Both the position numbers and the translations under genes were made by a program. This document shows positions 1-6,561 of a stretch of 8,908 nucleotides of DNA, piece by piece (positions within the stretch are counted from its first letter, which is position 1; every line of letters starts with the position of its first letter). The notes beneath the pieces are model-generated. The model was not told where the DNA came from, did no database searches, and saw only the letters and a list, made by a program, of their open reading frames with translations. The DNA is from Caldilineae bacterium (lineage in GTDB: Bacteria > Chloroflexota > Anaerolineae > J102), in contig RFJM01000214.1 in assembly GCA_003694905.1 (NCBI GenBank), forward strand, positions 1-8,908, read 5' to 3'.

Positions 1-522
1 GTCTACCACGTAGAGATAGTAGATGGTCTCGGCGTCGGGGTGCCATTGCCGAAAGGCCTCGATGGCCTCGGCCGCGGTCATGCGTCGGCGCAACACCAGG
101 AATTCGGTGGTCATGCGACCGCCGGCACTCTCATCAGCATGGAACATGAGGGGCCGCACTTCTTCGGGATCGTCCAGGCTGCGTAGCAGGAATTCCGCGC
201 GTTCGGGTCGCAGATCGCCCAGGAGATCTGCCACCTCGTCCGGTTCCATCTCATCCACAATGGGGATGAGCGCCTCGTCGGGCAGCGAGCGTACCAGTTC
301 GGCGGCGATCTCTTCGTCCAGCTCCTCCAGAATATCGGCAGAGTCTTCGGGAGCGATGCGGGGCAGGAGCGCTACCTGTTCCTCTTCGTCCAGTTCTGAG
401 AACACGTCCGCCTGGTCGGCCGGACGCAGCGCCTCGATGATGTTGGCTGCACCTTCCAGATCGTCTCGTTCCAGAGCGTTTTGCAGTTGTAACAGGGTGT
501 GTTCAAGCAGATCTCGCTCCAT
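1..522 (-). CDS. mgtE: Mg2+ transporter MgtE, N-terminal part (cut by window edge)
   Basis: Reading the minus strand from the ATG at 522 gives 174 uninterrupted codons that continue past the left edge, so only the N-terminus is present. Residues about 16-120 form the acidic helical MgtE_N domain, with repeated short helices rich in Asp/Glu and Leu (for example around residues 60-105). The first CBS domain starts near residue 133 with the hallmark AGGRMTTEF (133-141) and ETIYYLYVVD (165-174). In the family, the N domain and CBS pair form a cytosolic Mg2+ sensor that closes a five-helix homodimeric pore; the pore lies outside this window. AGGAG (531-535) sits 8 nt before the ATG and fixes the start. 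The gene is divergent from the PFOR operon. Identification is firm; completeness cannot be judged. Confidence 0.95.
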   Translation of the reverse strand, partial: MERDLLEHTLLQLQNALERDDLEGAANIIEALRPADQADVFSELDEEEQVALLPRIAPEDSADILEELDEEIAAELVRSLPDEALIPIVDEMEPDEVADLLGDLRPERAEFLLRSLDDPEEVRPLMFHADESAGGRMTTEFLVLRRRMTAAEAIEAFRQWHPDAETIYYLYVVD

Positions 523-613
523 GGCTCGTACTCCTGAACTGTGCAAGGTGTCTGCCTGCCGGGGTCCGGATTGGCAACCTGACCGCGACTGTCTGTAGTG
601 GGCAAACAAGGCA

Positions 614-642
614 ATGCTACAACAAGCCGGCGGATTGGTAAA
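614..642 (-). promoter_or_regulatory. Candidate sigma70-type promoter for mgtE
   Basis: On the minus strand, TTTACC (637-642) and TAGCAT (614-619) are separated by exactly 17 nt, each matching 4 of 6 consensus positions. The predicted start near 607 gives a leader of about 85 nt to the mgtE ATG. This is too short to hold an M-box Mg2+ riboswitch, and I see no such motif. The prediction rests on sequence only. Confidence 0.4.
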
Positions 643-762
643 CAAATGGGAAGGAGCGCGAGGAGGCGTTTTCCTCCGCCTGCCATTGGCTCCCTACCTG
701 TCCCTTCCTCCCTCAAGCCGGCTGCGGAAACCCAAGGCGACGCGCGCGGTGATCCCCGTCAC

Positions 763-791
763 TTACGCAAAAGCCACAACTGGGGTACAAT
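763..791 (+). promoter_or_regulatory. Candidate promoter for the PFOR operon
   Basis: TACAAT (786-791) is a good -10 hexamer. TTACGC (763-768), 17 nt upstream, is a poor -35, so an activator or an alternative sigma factor could be involved. Transcription would start near 797, leaving about 180 nt of leader before the ATG at 979. No better -10 is seen closer to the gene. Confidence 0.45.
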
Positions 792-978
792 AGCAGATGT
801 TAGCAATGAGGCTGCGTGCCCTGCCGGACGCACGGGCTTCGCCCAACACTGTCTTCCCACCCCGGCGTTCGGCTCCTGCCCATGGTGCGAGGAAGATGGG
901 GCAGACTGATGAAGGACAATCAGAGTTGCCTGGTGTCTTTCATTCTGAGACGAAATCTCTACTTATGGAGTGTTCTGC

Positions 979-3345
979 ATGACCAAAAACAACCACTCAA
1001 ATCACGTACCCTTTCCCGGCATTCCCACTACAACCGACGGTAGTGGCGCGGTAAGCTGGGTAGAGACAAACATCACCCAGGGTGCCTGCGCTTATCCCAT
1101 CACTTCCTCGACGGTGATGGGACAGAACTATGCGCAGGCCGTGGCCAACGGGCAGACCAATCTCTGGGGCGAACGGCTGATCTTCATCGAGCCCGAGAGC
1201 GAACACTCTTCGGCTTCTGCTGCGGAGGGTTTTGCGCTGGCAGGGGGCCGAGTCACCAACTTCACCTCTGGTCAGGGTCTGATCCTGATGAAGGAGGTGT
1301 TGTACGTGATCGCCGGCAAGCGTCTGCCGGTGGTGTTCCATATCGGCGCCCGCGCCCTCACCAGCCAGAGCCTCAACGTCCATGCCGGGCATGATGACCT
1401 GATGGGCGTTGCCGACACGGGCTGGGGTATGCTCTTTGCCAAGAATGCGCAGGGAGCCGCGGACCTGGCCCTCATTGCCCGCCGCGCGGCCGAAGAGAGC
1501 GAGACACCCTTCTTCAACGCTCAGGACGGTTTTCTCACCACCCATACCATCGAGAATGTGCTTCTGCCCGAACCCGAACTGATGAAGCAGTTTGTGGGCA
1601 ATCCCAACGAGAAGCTGCGCGACTTCATGGATCCGTCGAAGCCGGTTATGTCCGGCGTAGTACAGAACCAGGACAGCTACATGAAGGGGAAGATCGCGCA
1701 GCGCTACTTCTACGATCGGGTGAAGCCCATCCTCAAGGCGGCCATGGATGAGTACTACGAGCTAACGGGGCGCCGCTATGATCTGGTCGAGCCCTATCGC
1801 ATGGAGGACGCCGAGTATGCCATCGTGGCCATGGGCACCATGGCCGAGACGGCTGCGGTGACATGCGACTACCTGCGCGAAGAGACCGGCCTCAAGGTAG
1901 GGGTAGTTCACGTGACATGCTTCCGTCCCTTCCCCGGTCCCGAGCTGGTGGATGTGTTGGCAAGGTGTCGGGCGGTGACCGTGCTGGAGCGTATGGACAA
2001 TCCCATGGCCCAGAGCAACCCGCTCACCGCCGAGATCAAGGCCGCGTTTGCAGATGCGCTGATAGACGCGCCCGGCTACCCGCGCCTGCATCGCATCCCC
2101 ACCATCTACAGCGGCTCTGCCGGCCTGGGTAGCCGCGATGTGCGGCCGGGCGATATCATCGCTGCCGTCCAGAATATGGTGAACGGTGGTCGGCGTTACT
2201 TCGTGCTGGGCATCAAACACGAACTGGCACTCGAGAACCGCTTCGACCCCGATGTGCGGCCGAAGGGTGCGTTCTCGATGCGGGGGCACTCGGTAGGTGG
2301 CTTCGGTTCGGTGACCACCAACAAGGTCATCGCCACCATCGTGGGCGATCTGTTCGACCTCTACGTGCAGGCGTATCCCAAGTACGGCTCCGAGAAGAAA
2401 GGTCTGCCCACCACCTACTACCTCACCGCGGCCGAGGAGCCCATCCGCACGCACAGCGAGCTGAAGTTCGTGGAGTTTGTGCCGCTGAACGACGTCAACG
2501 CCTTCAACCTGGGGAATCCGCTGCTCGGCCTTCAGGAGGGCGGCACCATCTTTATGCAGTCCCGGCACGAAGACCCGGCGGAGGTCTGGCAGAGCATCCC
2601 CGAATATGCCCGGCGTATTATCCGCCGCAAGAATATCCGCGTGCTCTACCTGGATGCCGCAGCTATCGCCCGCGAGGTGGCCACAGCCGCGGACCTGCAG
2701 GTGCGCATGCAAGGTATCGTGCTGCTGGGCGTCTTCCTGCGGGCGACACCCTTCCTGCAGGCAAGGAACCTCAGCGAGGAGGAATTGATGGCCGGCGTGG
2801 AAAAGAGTCTGCGCAAGTACTTCGGCAAACGCGGGGAACAGGTCGTACAGGACAACCTCACCGCGGTGCGCCGGGGGTACACCGAAGTACGGGAGGTCCC
2901 GCGAGAGATTATCGAAGCCGGTGAACCGGCCGAGGTGGAGACCGCGGGCCAACTCGTGCGCGATGTCATGCATCACGGCGTGGTGGCCTGCCAGCGTACC
3001 ACGCCGCTACCCAATGTGGTGCGTGCCATGGCCGAGCGGGATATCAGCGCCGTAGTGGTGGTGGATGAGAACGGTTTCCTGGAAGGCGTCATCAGCCAGA
3101 CCGATCTGGTGAAGGCCGAAGTCAGCAATCGCGAGTTCTCGTCCCTGCCCGATATCTTGCCCGAACATATCATGACCCGAGATGTGGTTACGACTACGCC
3201 GGACGAGCCTCTGGCCGACGCCGTCAACAAGCTCATCGAGCATCGCGTGCACCGTCTCATCGTGGTACAGCAAGAGAACGGCCACAAGAAACCGGTCGGA
3301 ATCCTCTCGGTCACCGATCTGGCGCGTTTGCCCATCCAGAGCTAA
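979..3345 (+). CDS. porA: PFOR chain A: domains I, II and III (alpha/gamma) fused to a tandem CBS module
   Basis: 788-residue N-terminal portion of a pyruvate:ferredoxin (2-oxoacid:acceptor) oxidoreductase, which oxidatively decarboxylates pyruvate with CoA, or runs in reverse, using ferredoxin. Domain I (about 10-255) has YPITSST (39-45), an SE pair (74-75) and GARAL (123-127). By recalled alignment T42, E75 and R125 match T31, E64 and R114 of D. africanus PFOR (substrate, TPP N1' and CoA/substrate contacts). Domain II spans about 268-405 and the gamma domain III about 407-640, including VGGFGSVTTNK (439-449). In place of domain IV there are two CBS repeats (about 655-715 and 729-786), with VVVVDENGFLEGVISQTDL and HRLIVV...GILSVTDL. 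I chose the ATG at 979 because GGAG (967-970) lies 8 nt upstream; an in-frame GTG at 970 overlaps that site. The protein is cytosolic and co-transcribed with the next gene after a 49-nt gap. The pyruvate substrate is inferred; another 2-oxoacid is possible. The gene symbol is approximate. Confidence 0.93.
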   Translation: MTKNNHSNHVPFPGIPTTTDGSGAVSWVETNITQGACAYPITSSTVMGQNYAQAVANGQTNLWGERLIFIEPESEHSSASAAEGFALAGGRVTNFTSGQGLILMKEVLYVIAGKRLPVVFHIGARALTSQSLNVHAGHDDLMGVADTGWGMLFAKNAQGAADLALIARRAAEESETPFFNAQDGFLTTHTIENVLLPEPELMKQFVGNPNEKLRDFMDPSKPVMSGVVQNQDSYMKGKIAQRYFYDRVKPILKAAMDEYYELTGRRYDLVEPYRMEDAEYAIVAMGTMAETAAVTCDYLREETGLKVGVVHVTCFRPFPGPELVDVLARCRAVTVLERMDNPMAQSNPLTAEIKAAFADALIDAPGYPRLHRIPTIYSGSAGLGSRDVRPGDIIAAVQNMVNGGRRYFVLGIKHELALENRFDPDVRPKGAFSMRGHSVGGFGSVTTNKVIATIVGDLFDLYVQAYPKYGSEKKGLPTTYYLTAAEEPIRTHSELKFVEFVPLNDVNAFNLGNPLLGLQEGGTIFMQSRHEDPAEVWQSIPEYARRIIRRKNIRVLYLDAAAIAREVATAADLQVRMQGIVLLGVFLRATPFLQARNLSEEELMAGVEKSLRKYFGKRGEQVVQDNLTAVRRGYTEVREVPREIIEAGEPAEVETAGQLVRDVMHHGVVACQRTTPLPNVVRAMAERDISAVVVVDENGFLEGVISQTDLVKAEVSNREFSSLPDILPEHIMTRDVVTTTPDEPLADAVNKLIEHRVHRLIVVQQENGHKKPVGILSVTDLARLPIQS
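2941..3342 (+). other. Bateman module (two CBS domains) at the C-terminus of PFOR chain A
   Basis: Residues about 655-788 of the upstream PFOR chain form two CBS repeats. Repeat 1 runs from QLVRDVM (658-664) through ISAVVVVDENG and the closing GVISQTDL. Repeat 2 runs from EHIMTRDVV (729-737) through HRVHRLIVV to GILSVTDL. The [GV]-I-[LS]-x-T-D-L endings are typical of ligand-binding CBS repeats; family members commonly bind AMP, ATP, ADP, NAD or SAM. The reading frame is continuous with the gamma domain, so this is a real fusion and not a neighbouring gene. The ligand is unknown. Confidence 0.9.
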
Positions 3346-3375
3346 GGCGCCATCCCAAGTCTATTCACCCGTCAA

Positions 3376-3382
3376 GGGAGGT
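3376..3382 (+). promoter_or_regulatory. Ribosome binding site of PFOR chain B, long spacing
   Basis: GGGAGGT is a strong anti-16S match, but 12-13 nt separate it from the ATG at 3395, longer than the 8 nt seen for mgtE, PFOR chain A and metG. No in-frame start lies closer. The long spacing might lower translation slightly and so tune chain stoichiometry (inference). Confidence 0.6.
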
Positions 3383-3394
3383 ACATAGAGACCC

Positions 3395-5110
3395 ATGACA
3401 ACACCCAATCCCATTCTTCTCATCGATAATGAACCCGTCAAGCCGGCGGACAAGATCTCTTCTCGCGTCACCGGTTCGGCAGGGCTGGGCTTGCTGGTCA
3501 AGGAAGCCGGCACCAGCATGGAAACCCACGACGTGGGCATCGACAACACCATCTTCGAGTTCGACCTCGAAGGCTATGTGGAAGATTTCAACGAACGCGT
3601 CATCGGCGCCTACAACCAGGCTGTCGACAACGAACTGCCCGCGGATCTGGGCGTGGCCCGCTCGCTCATCCCGGCCGGTACGGGCGTGTTCCGCGATTTC
3701 TCTTACATCGCGCCCGAGATCCCCGAGTTCGACCACAATAACTGCGTGGGCTGCATGACCTGCGTGACCGAATGTCCGGATACCGCTATTCTCGGCAAAG
3801 TCGTCGAACAGGCGGAACTGCAGAAAGCGCTCTCGGAGATGCCGGAGGACCAACGAGGTTGGCTGGCAGAACAGTGGGCCGAGACCAATAAATTCTACAA
3901 GGTGCCCGAGAAAAAGGAACCGGGCAGTGGCGGGCTTTTCGGCATCTTCATCGACCCCACCAAGTGCAAGGGCTGCGCCGAATGCGTGCAGGTCTGCGCG
4001 GACCTCGGCTATCATGCCCTGAAGATGATCGAAAAGGACGAGGAGACCGTGCCTCGCTATAAGCAGGCATTCGATTTCTTCCGCAGCCTCCCCCCCACAC
4101 CGGAACGGTTCATCAACGAGAAAGTCCTGGCCGACATCATGCTGCTGGAAGAGAGCCTGGGCTACGTAGGCGGCGCCGGTTCCTGCGCAGGCTGCGGCGA
4201 GGCCACAGCTCTGCGCATGTGGATGGCGGCCACGGCCTTCCAGGTCGGCCGCGAGAACATCGGCATTGTGAACGCGACGGGCTGTTCCACCGTCTACGGG
4301 AGCACGTACCCCTACAATCCCTGGACGGTTTCCTGGACCAACTCGCTCTTCGAGAATGCCGCCACCGATGCCATGGGCATCCGAGCTCGCTGGGACCAGA
4401 AGGGCTGGCAGCACAAGCGCCTGTGGGTAATCGGCGGCGATGGCGCCATGCTGGACATCGGTTTCGGCGCGCTCAGCCGCATGCTGGCCAGTGGCATGGA
4501 TATCAAGGTCATCGTGCTGGACACCCAGGTCTACTCGAACACGGGTGGCCAGGCTTCGACCGGTACCTTCCAGGGCCAGGGCACCAAGATGAGCCCCTTT
4601 GGCAAGGTCGAGCTGGGCAAGAGTGAACGCCGCAAGGAGATCGCCCAGATCGCCATGATGCACCCGAATGTGTATGTGGCCCAGACGACAGCAGCACATA
4701 TCAATCACTTCTATCGGGCGGTGATGGAAGCCAACGAGTATCCCGGCCCGGCGTTGCTCAGCGTCTACACGACCTGCCAGCCCGAGCACGGAGTGGCCGA
4801 CTTCGAGTCACAGCAGCGCGCCCGCGCCGCGGTCGACAGCCGCGCTTTCCCCCTGCTCATCTACGACCCGCGCAAGGGTGACACCATCCGTGAGCGGCTG
4901 AGCCTGAAGGGGAATCCCAATGTCAAGGGTGACTGGTACATCAATCCCAAGACCAAGGAACCCTTCACCTTTATCGACTTCGCTCGCGGCGAAGGCCGTT
5001 TCGCCAAGCATTTCGACAAGGACGGGAATCCCAGCGAGATGCTGTTGGCGGCCCAGGAAGACAGGCTGGCCAACTGGCGCCTGCTACAGGATCTGGCCGG
5101 AATTCGCTAG
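3395..5110 (+). CDS. porB: PFOR chain B: domain IV-like linker, 2x[4Fe-4S] ferredoxin domain and TPP-binding domain
   Basis: 571-residue partner of the upstream chain. Residues about 50-115 resemble the PFOR domain IV linker (FDLEGYVEDFNERVI..., then PAGTGVFRDF before the clusters). The ferredoxin domain has two CxxCxxCxxxC motifs: C117/C120/C123/C127 and C191/C194/C197/C201. The TPP domain starts near 260 and keeps the four cysteines of the TPP-proximal cluster (C264, C267, C297, C461, matching C812, C815, C840 and C1071 of D. africanus PFOR). It also keeps the cofactor signature GGDGAM (347-352) to YSNTGG (380-385), with D349, T377 and V379 as expected Mg2+ ligands and N382 near the substrate. 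The insertion and long C-terminal extension of the D. africanus TPP domain are missing. Residues 1 to about 50 match nothing I recognise. The three clusters should carry electrons from TPP to ferredoxin. A terminator-like hairpin follows the stop. Confidence 0.95.
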   Translation: MTTPNPILLIDNEPVKPADKISSRVTGSAGLGLLVKEAGTSMETHDVGIDNTIFEFDLEGYVEDFNERVIGAYNQAVDNELPADLGVARSLIPAGTGVFRDFSYIAPEIPEFDHNNCVGCMTCVTECPDTAILGKVVEQAELQKALSEMPEDQRGWLAEQWAETNKFYKVPEKKEPGSGGLFGIFIDPTKCKGCAECVQVCADLGYHALKMIEKDEETVPRYKQAFDFFRSLPPTPERFINEKVLADIMLLEESLGYVGGAGSCAGCGEATALRMWMAATAFQVGRENIGIVNATGCSTVYGSTYPYNPWTVSWTNSLFENAATDAMGIRARWDQKGWQHKRLWVIGGDGAMLDIGFGALSRMLASGMDIKVIVLDTQVYSNTGGQASTGTFQGQGTKMSPFGKVELGKSERRKEIAQIAMMHPNVYVAQTTAAHINHFYRAVMEANEYPGPALLSVYTTCQPEHGVADFESQQRARAAVDSRAFPLLIYDPRKGDTIRERLSLKGNPNVKGDWYINPKTKEPFTFIDFARGEGRFAKHFDKDGNPSEMLLAAQEDRLANWRLLQDLAGIR

Positions 5111-5123
5111 GCTGTACTTATGT

Positions 5124-5154
5124 CATAGCGGGGCTCGCTACGGGCCCCGCTATG
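5124..5154. terminator. Perfect 11-bp-stem hairpin after the PFOR operon
   Basis: catagcggggc (5124-5134) and gccccgctatg (5144-5154) pair perfectly around a 9-nt loop, starting 13 nt after the chain B stop. No T-run follows on either strand, so it is not a textbook intrinsic terminator. Its place between convergent genes suggests a terminator or mRNA 3'-end stabiliser that may serve both directions. Confidence 0.6.
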
Positions 5155-5210
5155 GCTTGATGGTGGTGGGGCACCAGGTGGGAATGTTAGCGCACCGGTC
5201 ACGGCTACCG

Positions 5211-5257
5211 GCAAAGTGTCGCGGGGCACGAGTCCCCTGGCACGGTATTAGCTTTGC
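5211..5257. terminator. Imperfect hairpin near the end of the metG operon
   Basis: gcaaag (5211-5216) pairs with ctttgc (5252-5257). Inside, gggg (5223-5226) pairs with cccc (5234-5237), and further gtg/cac pairing is possible. On the minus strand the hairpin lies about 45 nt after the stop of the membrane protein gene. There is no T-tract, so the terminator role is tentative. Confidence 0.35.
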
Positions 5258-5302
5258 GGGGGATGCAGGGTGCCTTTCTCTTTGCAGGCTGTTCGCCCCG
5301 AA

Positions 5303-5686
5303 TCAGCTCCCCAACACCATGGTGGCGCGGAACACGATGGCCGCCACGAAGAGACAGACCAGGCCGTATAGCGCTTGATGACGGCGATCTTCCGTCTGGC
5401 CACGGGTGTAGGCATAGACGGCCGGTAACGCCAGCGCAGCCACCGTCCCGTAGAGATAGTGCATCCAAGGCCGCGAGGAGGCCGGTACCCGCCCCAGTCC
5501 CAGCCACATGTACGCACCCAGCAGCCACTGGGCCAGCACCAATAGCTCGCCCACCACCAGCACGCCAAAGTAGTTGGCGTCGATCCCCTGTTGGCGTGCC
5601 CAACGGATCAGGCCCCATATCCCCGCGATCAACATAAACAGCAGAGCGGCATTCCCGACGCGTGCATGGACTTCATTGATGGGCAT
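5303..5686 (-). CDS. Small four-helix membrane protein, function unknown
   Basis: 127 residues with four hydrophobic stretches at about 10-29, 40-65, 76-94 and 104-124, joined by short polar loops (RWARQQG, GLGRVPASSRP, RGQTEDRRHQ). There is no cleavable signal peptide. Small hydrophobic proteins of this kind, annotated only as hypothetical, are common in Chloroflexota as I recall. H7 at the start of helix 1 and H76 at the start of helix 3 (MHYLYG) could be cofactor ligands as in small b-type cytochromes, but no known heme motif is present, so this is speculation. The ATG at 5686 is preceded only by a weak GAG. It follows the DsrE gene by 43 nt and is probably the last gene of the metG operon. 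Confidence 0.8.
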   Translation of the reverse strand: MPINEVHARVGNAALLFMLIAGIWGLIRWARQQGIDANYFGVLVVGELLVLAQWLLGAYMWLGLGRVPASSRPWMHYLYGTVAALALPAVYAYTRGQTEDRRHQALYGLVCLFVAAIVFRATMVLGS

Positions 5687-5729
5687 GGCATCACTCGCGA
5701 TGTGAGAGGAGAAGGTCGTCGATCCGGCA

Positions 5730-6098
5730 TCACAAGGTGATCACCTTGTCGGCCCTGGCCTGAGCTTCGATGATGTCCGGCATGCCGCCGATGATACCGA
5801 CGCGTACCTGCTCGATGAGGCCGTAGTAGTTGAGACAGGTGGAGCAGCAGATCAGACGTACTCCCCTGTCTTCGAGTTGGGTCAGACGTTCCAGGAGGGG
5901 TGAACCTTCCACGACCAGCTTCACGCCCTCCGTGTAGAAACAGACGGCCGCGGGCAGCAAGTCGTTCTCGAGGAGGAGCCGCAGATAGGTGTCGAGCAGC
6001 CGCTCCTGCAGTTCGGGCGTGGCCGAGCCCATCCCTGCGCGGGTGACGAGGATGACGGTGTTGGCAAAATCCGGGTGGTCGCGGTTCGTCTCGTTCAT
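5730..6098 (-). CDS. DsrE-family protein, similar to the C-terminal domain of YedF
   Basis: 122-residue single-domain protein with the DsrE/DsrF Rossmann-like fold: a first strand NTVILVTRAGMG (13-24), a central VCFYTEGVKLVVEGSPLLE region, then LICCSTCLNYYGL (82-94) and a closing ADKVITL. The Cys-containing loop followed by a YGL motif, and the ADKVxTL ending, are typical of the DsrE part of YedF, a protein linked to selenium/sulfur transfer. The N-terminal TusA (SirA-like) domain of YedF is absent and I see no TusA gene nearby. C84, C85 and C88 are candidate persulfide or redox cysteines. No clear ribosome binding site precedes the ATG at 6098. It lies 66 nt after the metallopeptidase gene and is likely co-transcribed. 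Substrate unknown. Confidence 0.88.
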   Translation of the reverse strand: MNETNRDHPDFANTVILVTRAGMGSATPELQERLLDTYLRLLLENDLLPAAVCFYTEGVKLVVEGSPLLERLTQLEDRGVRLICCSTCLNYYGLIEQVRVGIIGGMPDIIEAQARADKVITL

Positions 6099-6164
6099 GG
6101 CTGTGCGAAGTGGAATCGTCGGCAGAGGGAGGAGGTCATGTGCTCGCGAGATGTGGCATCTTGT

Positions 6165-6545
6165 TCAGTATCCCAAGTTGCGCAGATGCTCCTCATCCAT
6201 CCCGAAATGATGGCCGATTTCGTGCAGAACGGTGCGGCGTACCTGCCGGCGAATGGCCTCGGGGGTGCGATAGTGGTAGACAAGGGGATACATGAAGATG
6301 GTGATACGGTCGGGCGGCACCATCCCGTAGTGGGAGGTGCGCTGGGTCAGGGGAATGCCCTGATACAGGCCGTAGAGTTCCTGGCCAGGGCGCAGCCGGG
6401 CTGCCCGTCGTTGCTCCGGCGTGGCCGTCAGTTCGACGGTGACGGCCACGTTTTGCATCATCTCTTTGATCTCGTCAGGTAACCCGGCCAGCGCCTCGGC
6501 GACCAGGTCCTCGAATTCCTCAAAGGTGGGGAAAGAGGCATTCAT
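6165..6545 (-). CDS. Zincin-like minimal metallopeptidase-family protein
   Basis: 126 residues, close to the usual size of the family of small 'metallopeptidase' proteins with a minimal zincin fold (Zincin_1, formerly DUF1025). The helix RTVLHEIGHHFGMDEEHL holds the zinc motif HEIGH (H108, E109, H112) followed by HFGMD, where D117 is the likely third ligand as in the HExxHxxGxxD pattern. The N-terminus (FEEFEDLVAEALAGLPDEI) is a typical acidic helix. No signal peptide or membrane segment is seen, so it is cytosolic. Its proteolytic activity is not established. The ATG at 6545 lies 16 nt after the metG stop with a pyrimidine-rich gap and no Shine-Dalgarno sequence, so translational coupling to metG is likely. 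Confidence 0.88.
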   Translation of the reverse strand: MNASFPTFEEFEDLVAEALAGLPDEIKEMMQNVAVTVELTATPEQRRAARLRPGQELYGLYQGIPLTQRTSHYGMVPPDRITIFMYPLVYHYRTPEAIRRQVRRTVLHEIGHHFGMDEEHLRNLGY

Positions 6546-6561
6546 GATAGGAGGAGAGGAA

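Larger units (their letters stand above)
523..978. other. Divergent intergenic region between mgtE and the PFOR operon
   Basis: No convincing gene lies in these 456 bases; open frames here overlap both promoters and look like random GC-rich translation. The region holds a candidate mgtE promoter (614-642) and a candidate PFOR promoter (763-791). It also holds a small hairpin (ggagg 662-666 with cctcc 673-677) and a short stem just before the PFOR gene (gaga 946-949 with tctc 955-958). The stretch from about 797 to 978 would be the transcribed PFOR leader. I recognise no riboswitch in it. Confidence 0.6.

Noticed and set aside
23..598. Ser/Arg-rich open frame on the plus strand over mgtE
   Set aside because: Low-complexity shadow of the mgtE N-terminal domain, which reads perfectly on the other strand.
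523..613. M-box (Mg2+) riboswitch upstream of mgtE
   Set aside because: The predicted leader is only about 85 nt and lacks the conserved M-box segments.
1762..2976. 404-codon open frame on the minus strand inside PFOR chain A
   Set aside because: Antisense shadow of a clear gene in GC-rich DNA. Its translation is His/Gly/Val-rich and matches no family I know.
3365..4789. 474-codon open frame on the minus strand across PFOR chain B
   Set aside because: Antisense shadow opposite a fully supported 4Fe-4S/TPP protein, with no domain signal.
5732..5749. Perfect 18-bp palindrome acaaggtga/tcaccttgt
   Set aside because: It lies within the conserved DKVITL codons at the end of the DsrE gene, so coding constraint explains it. 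There is no promoter nearby for an operator to act on.
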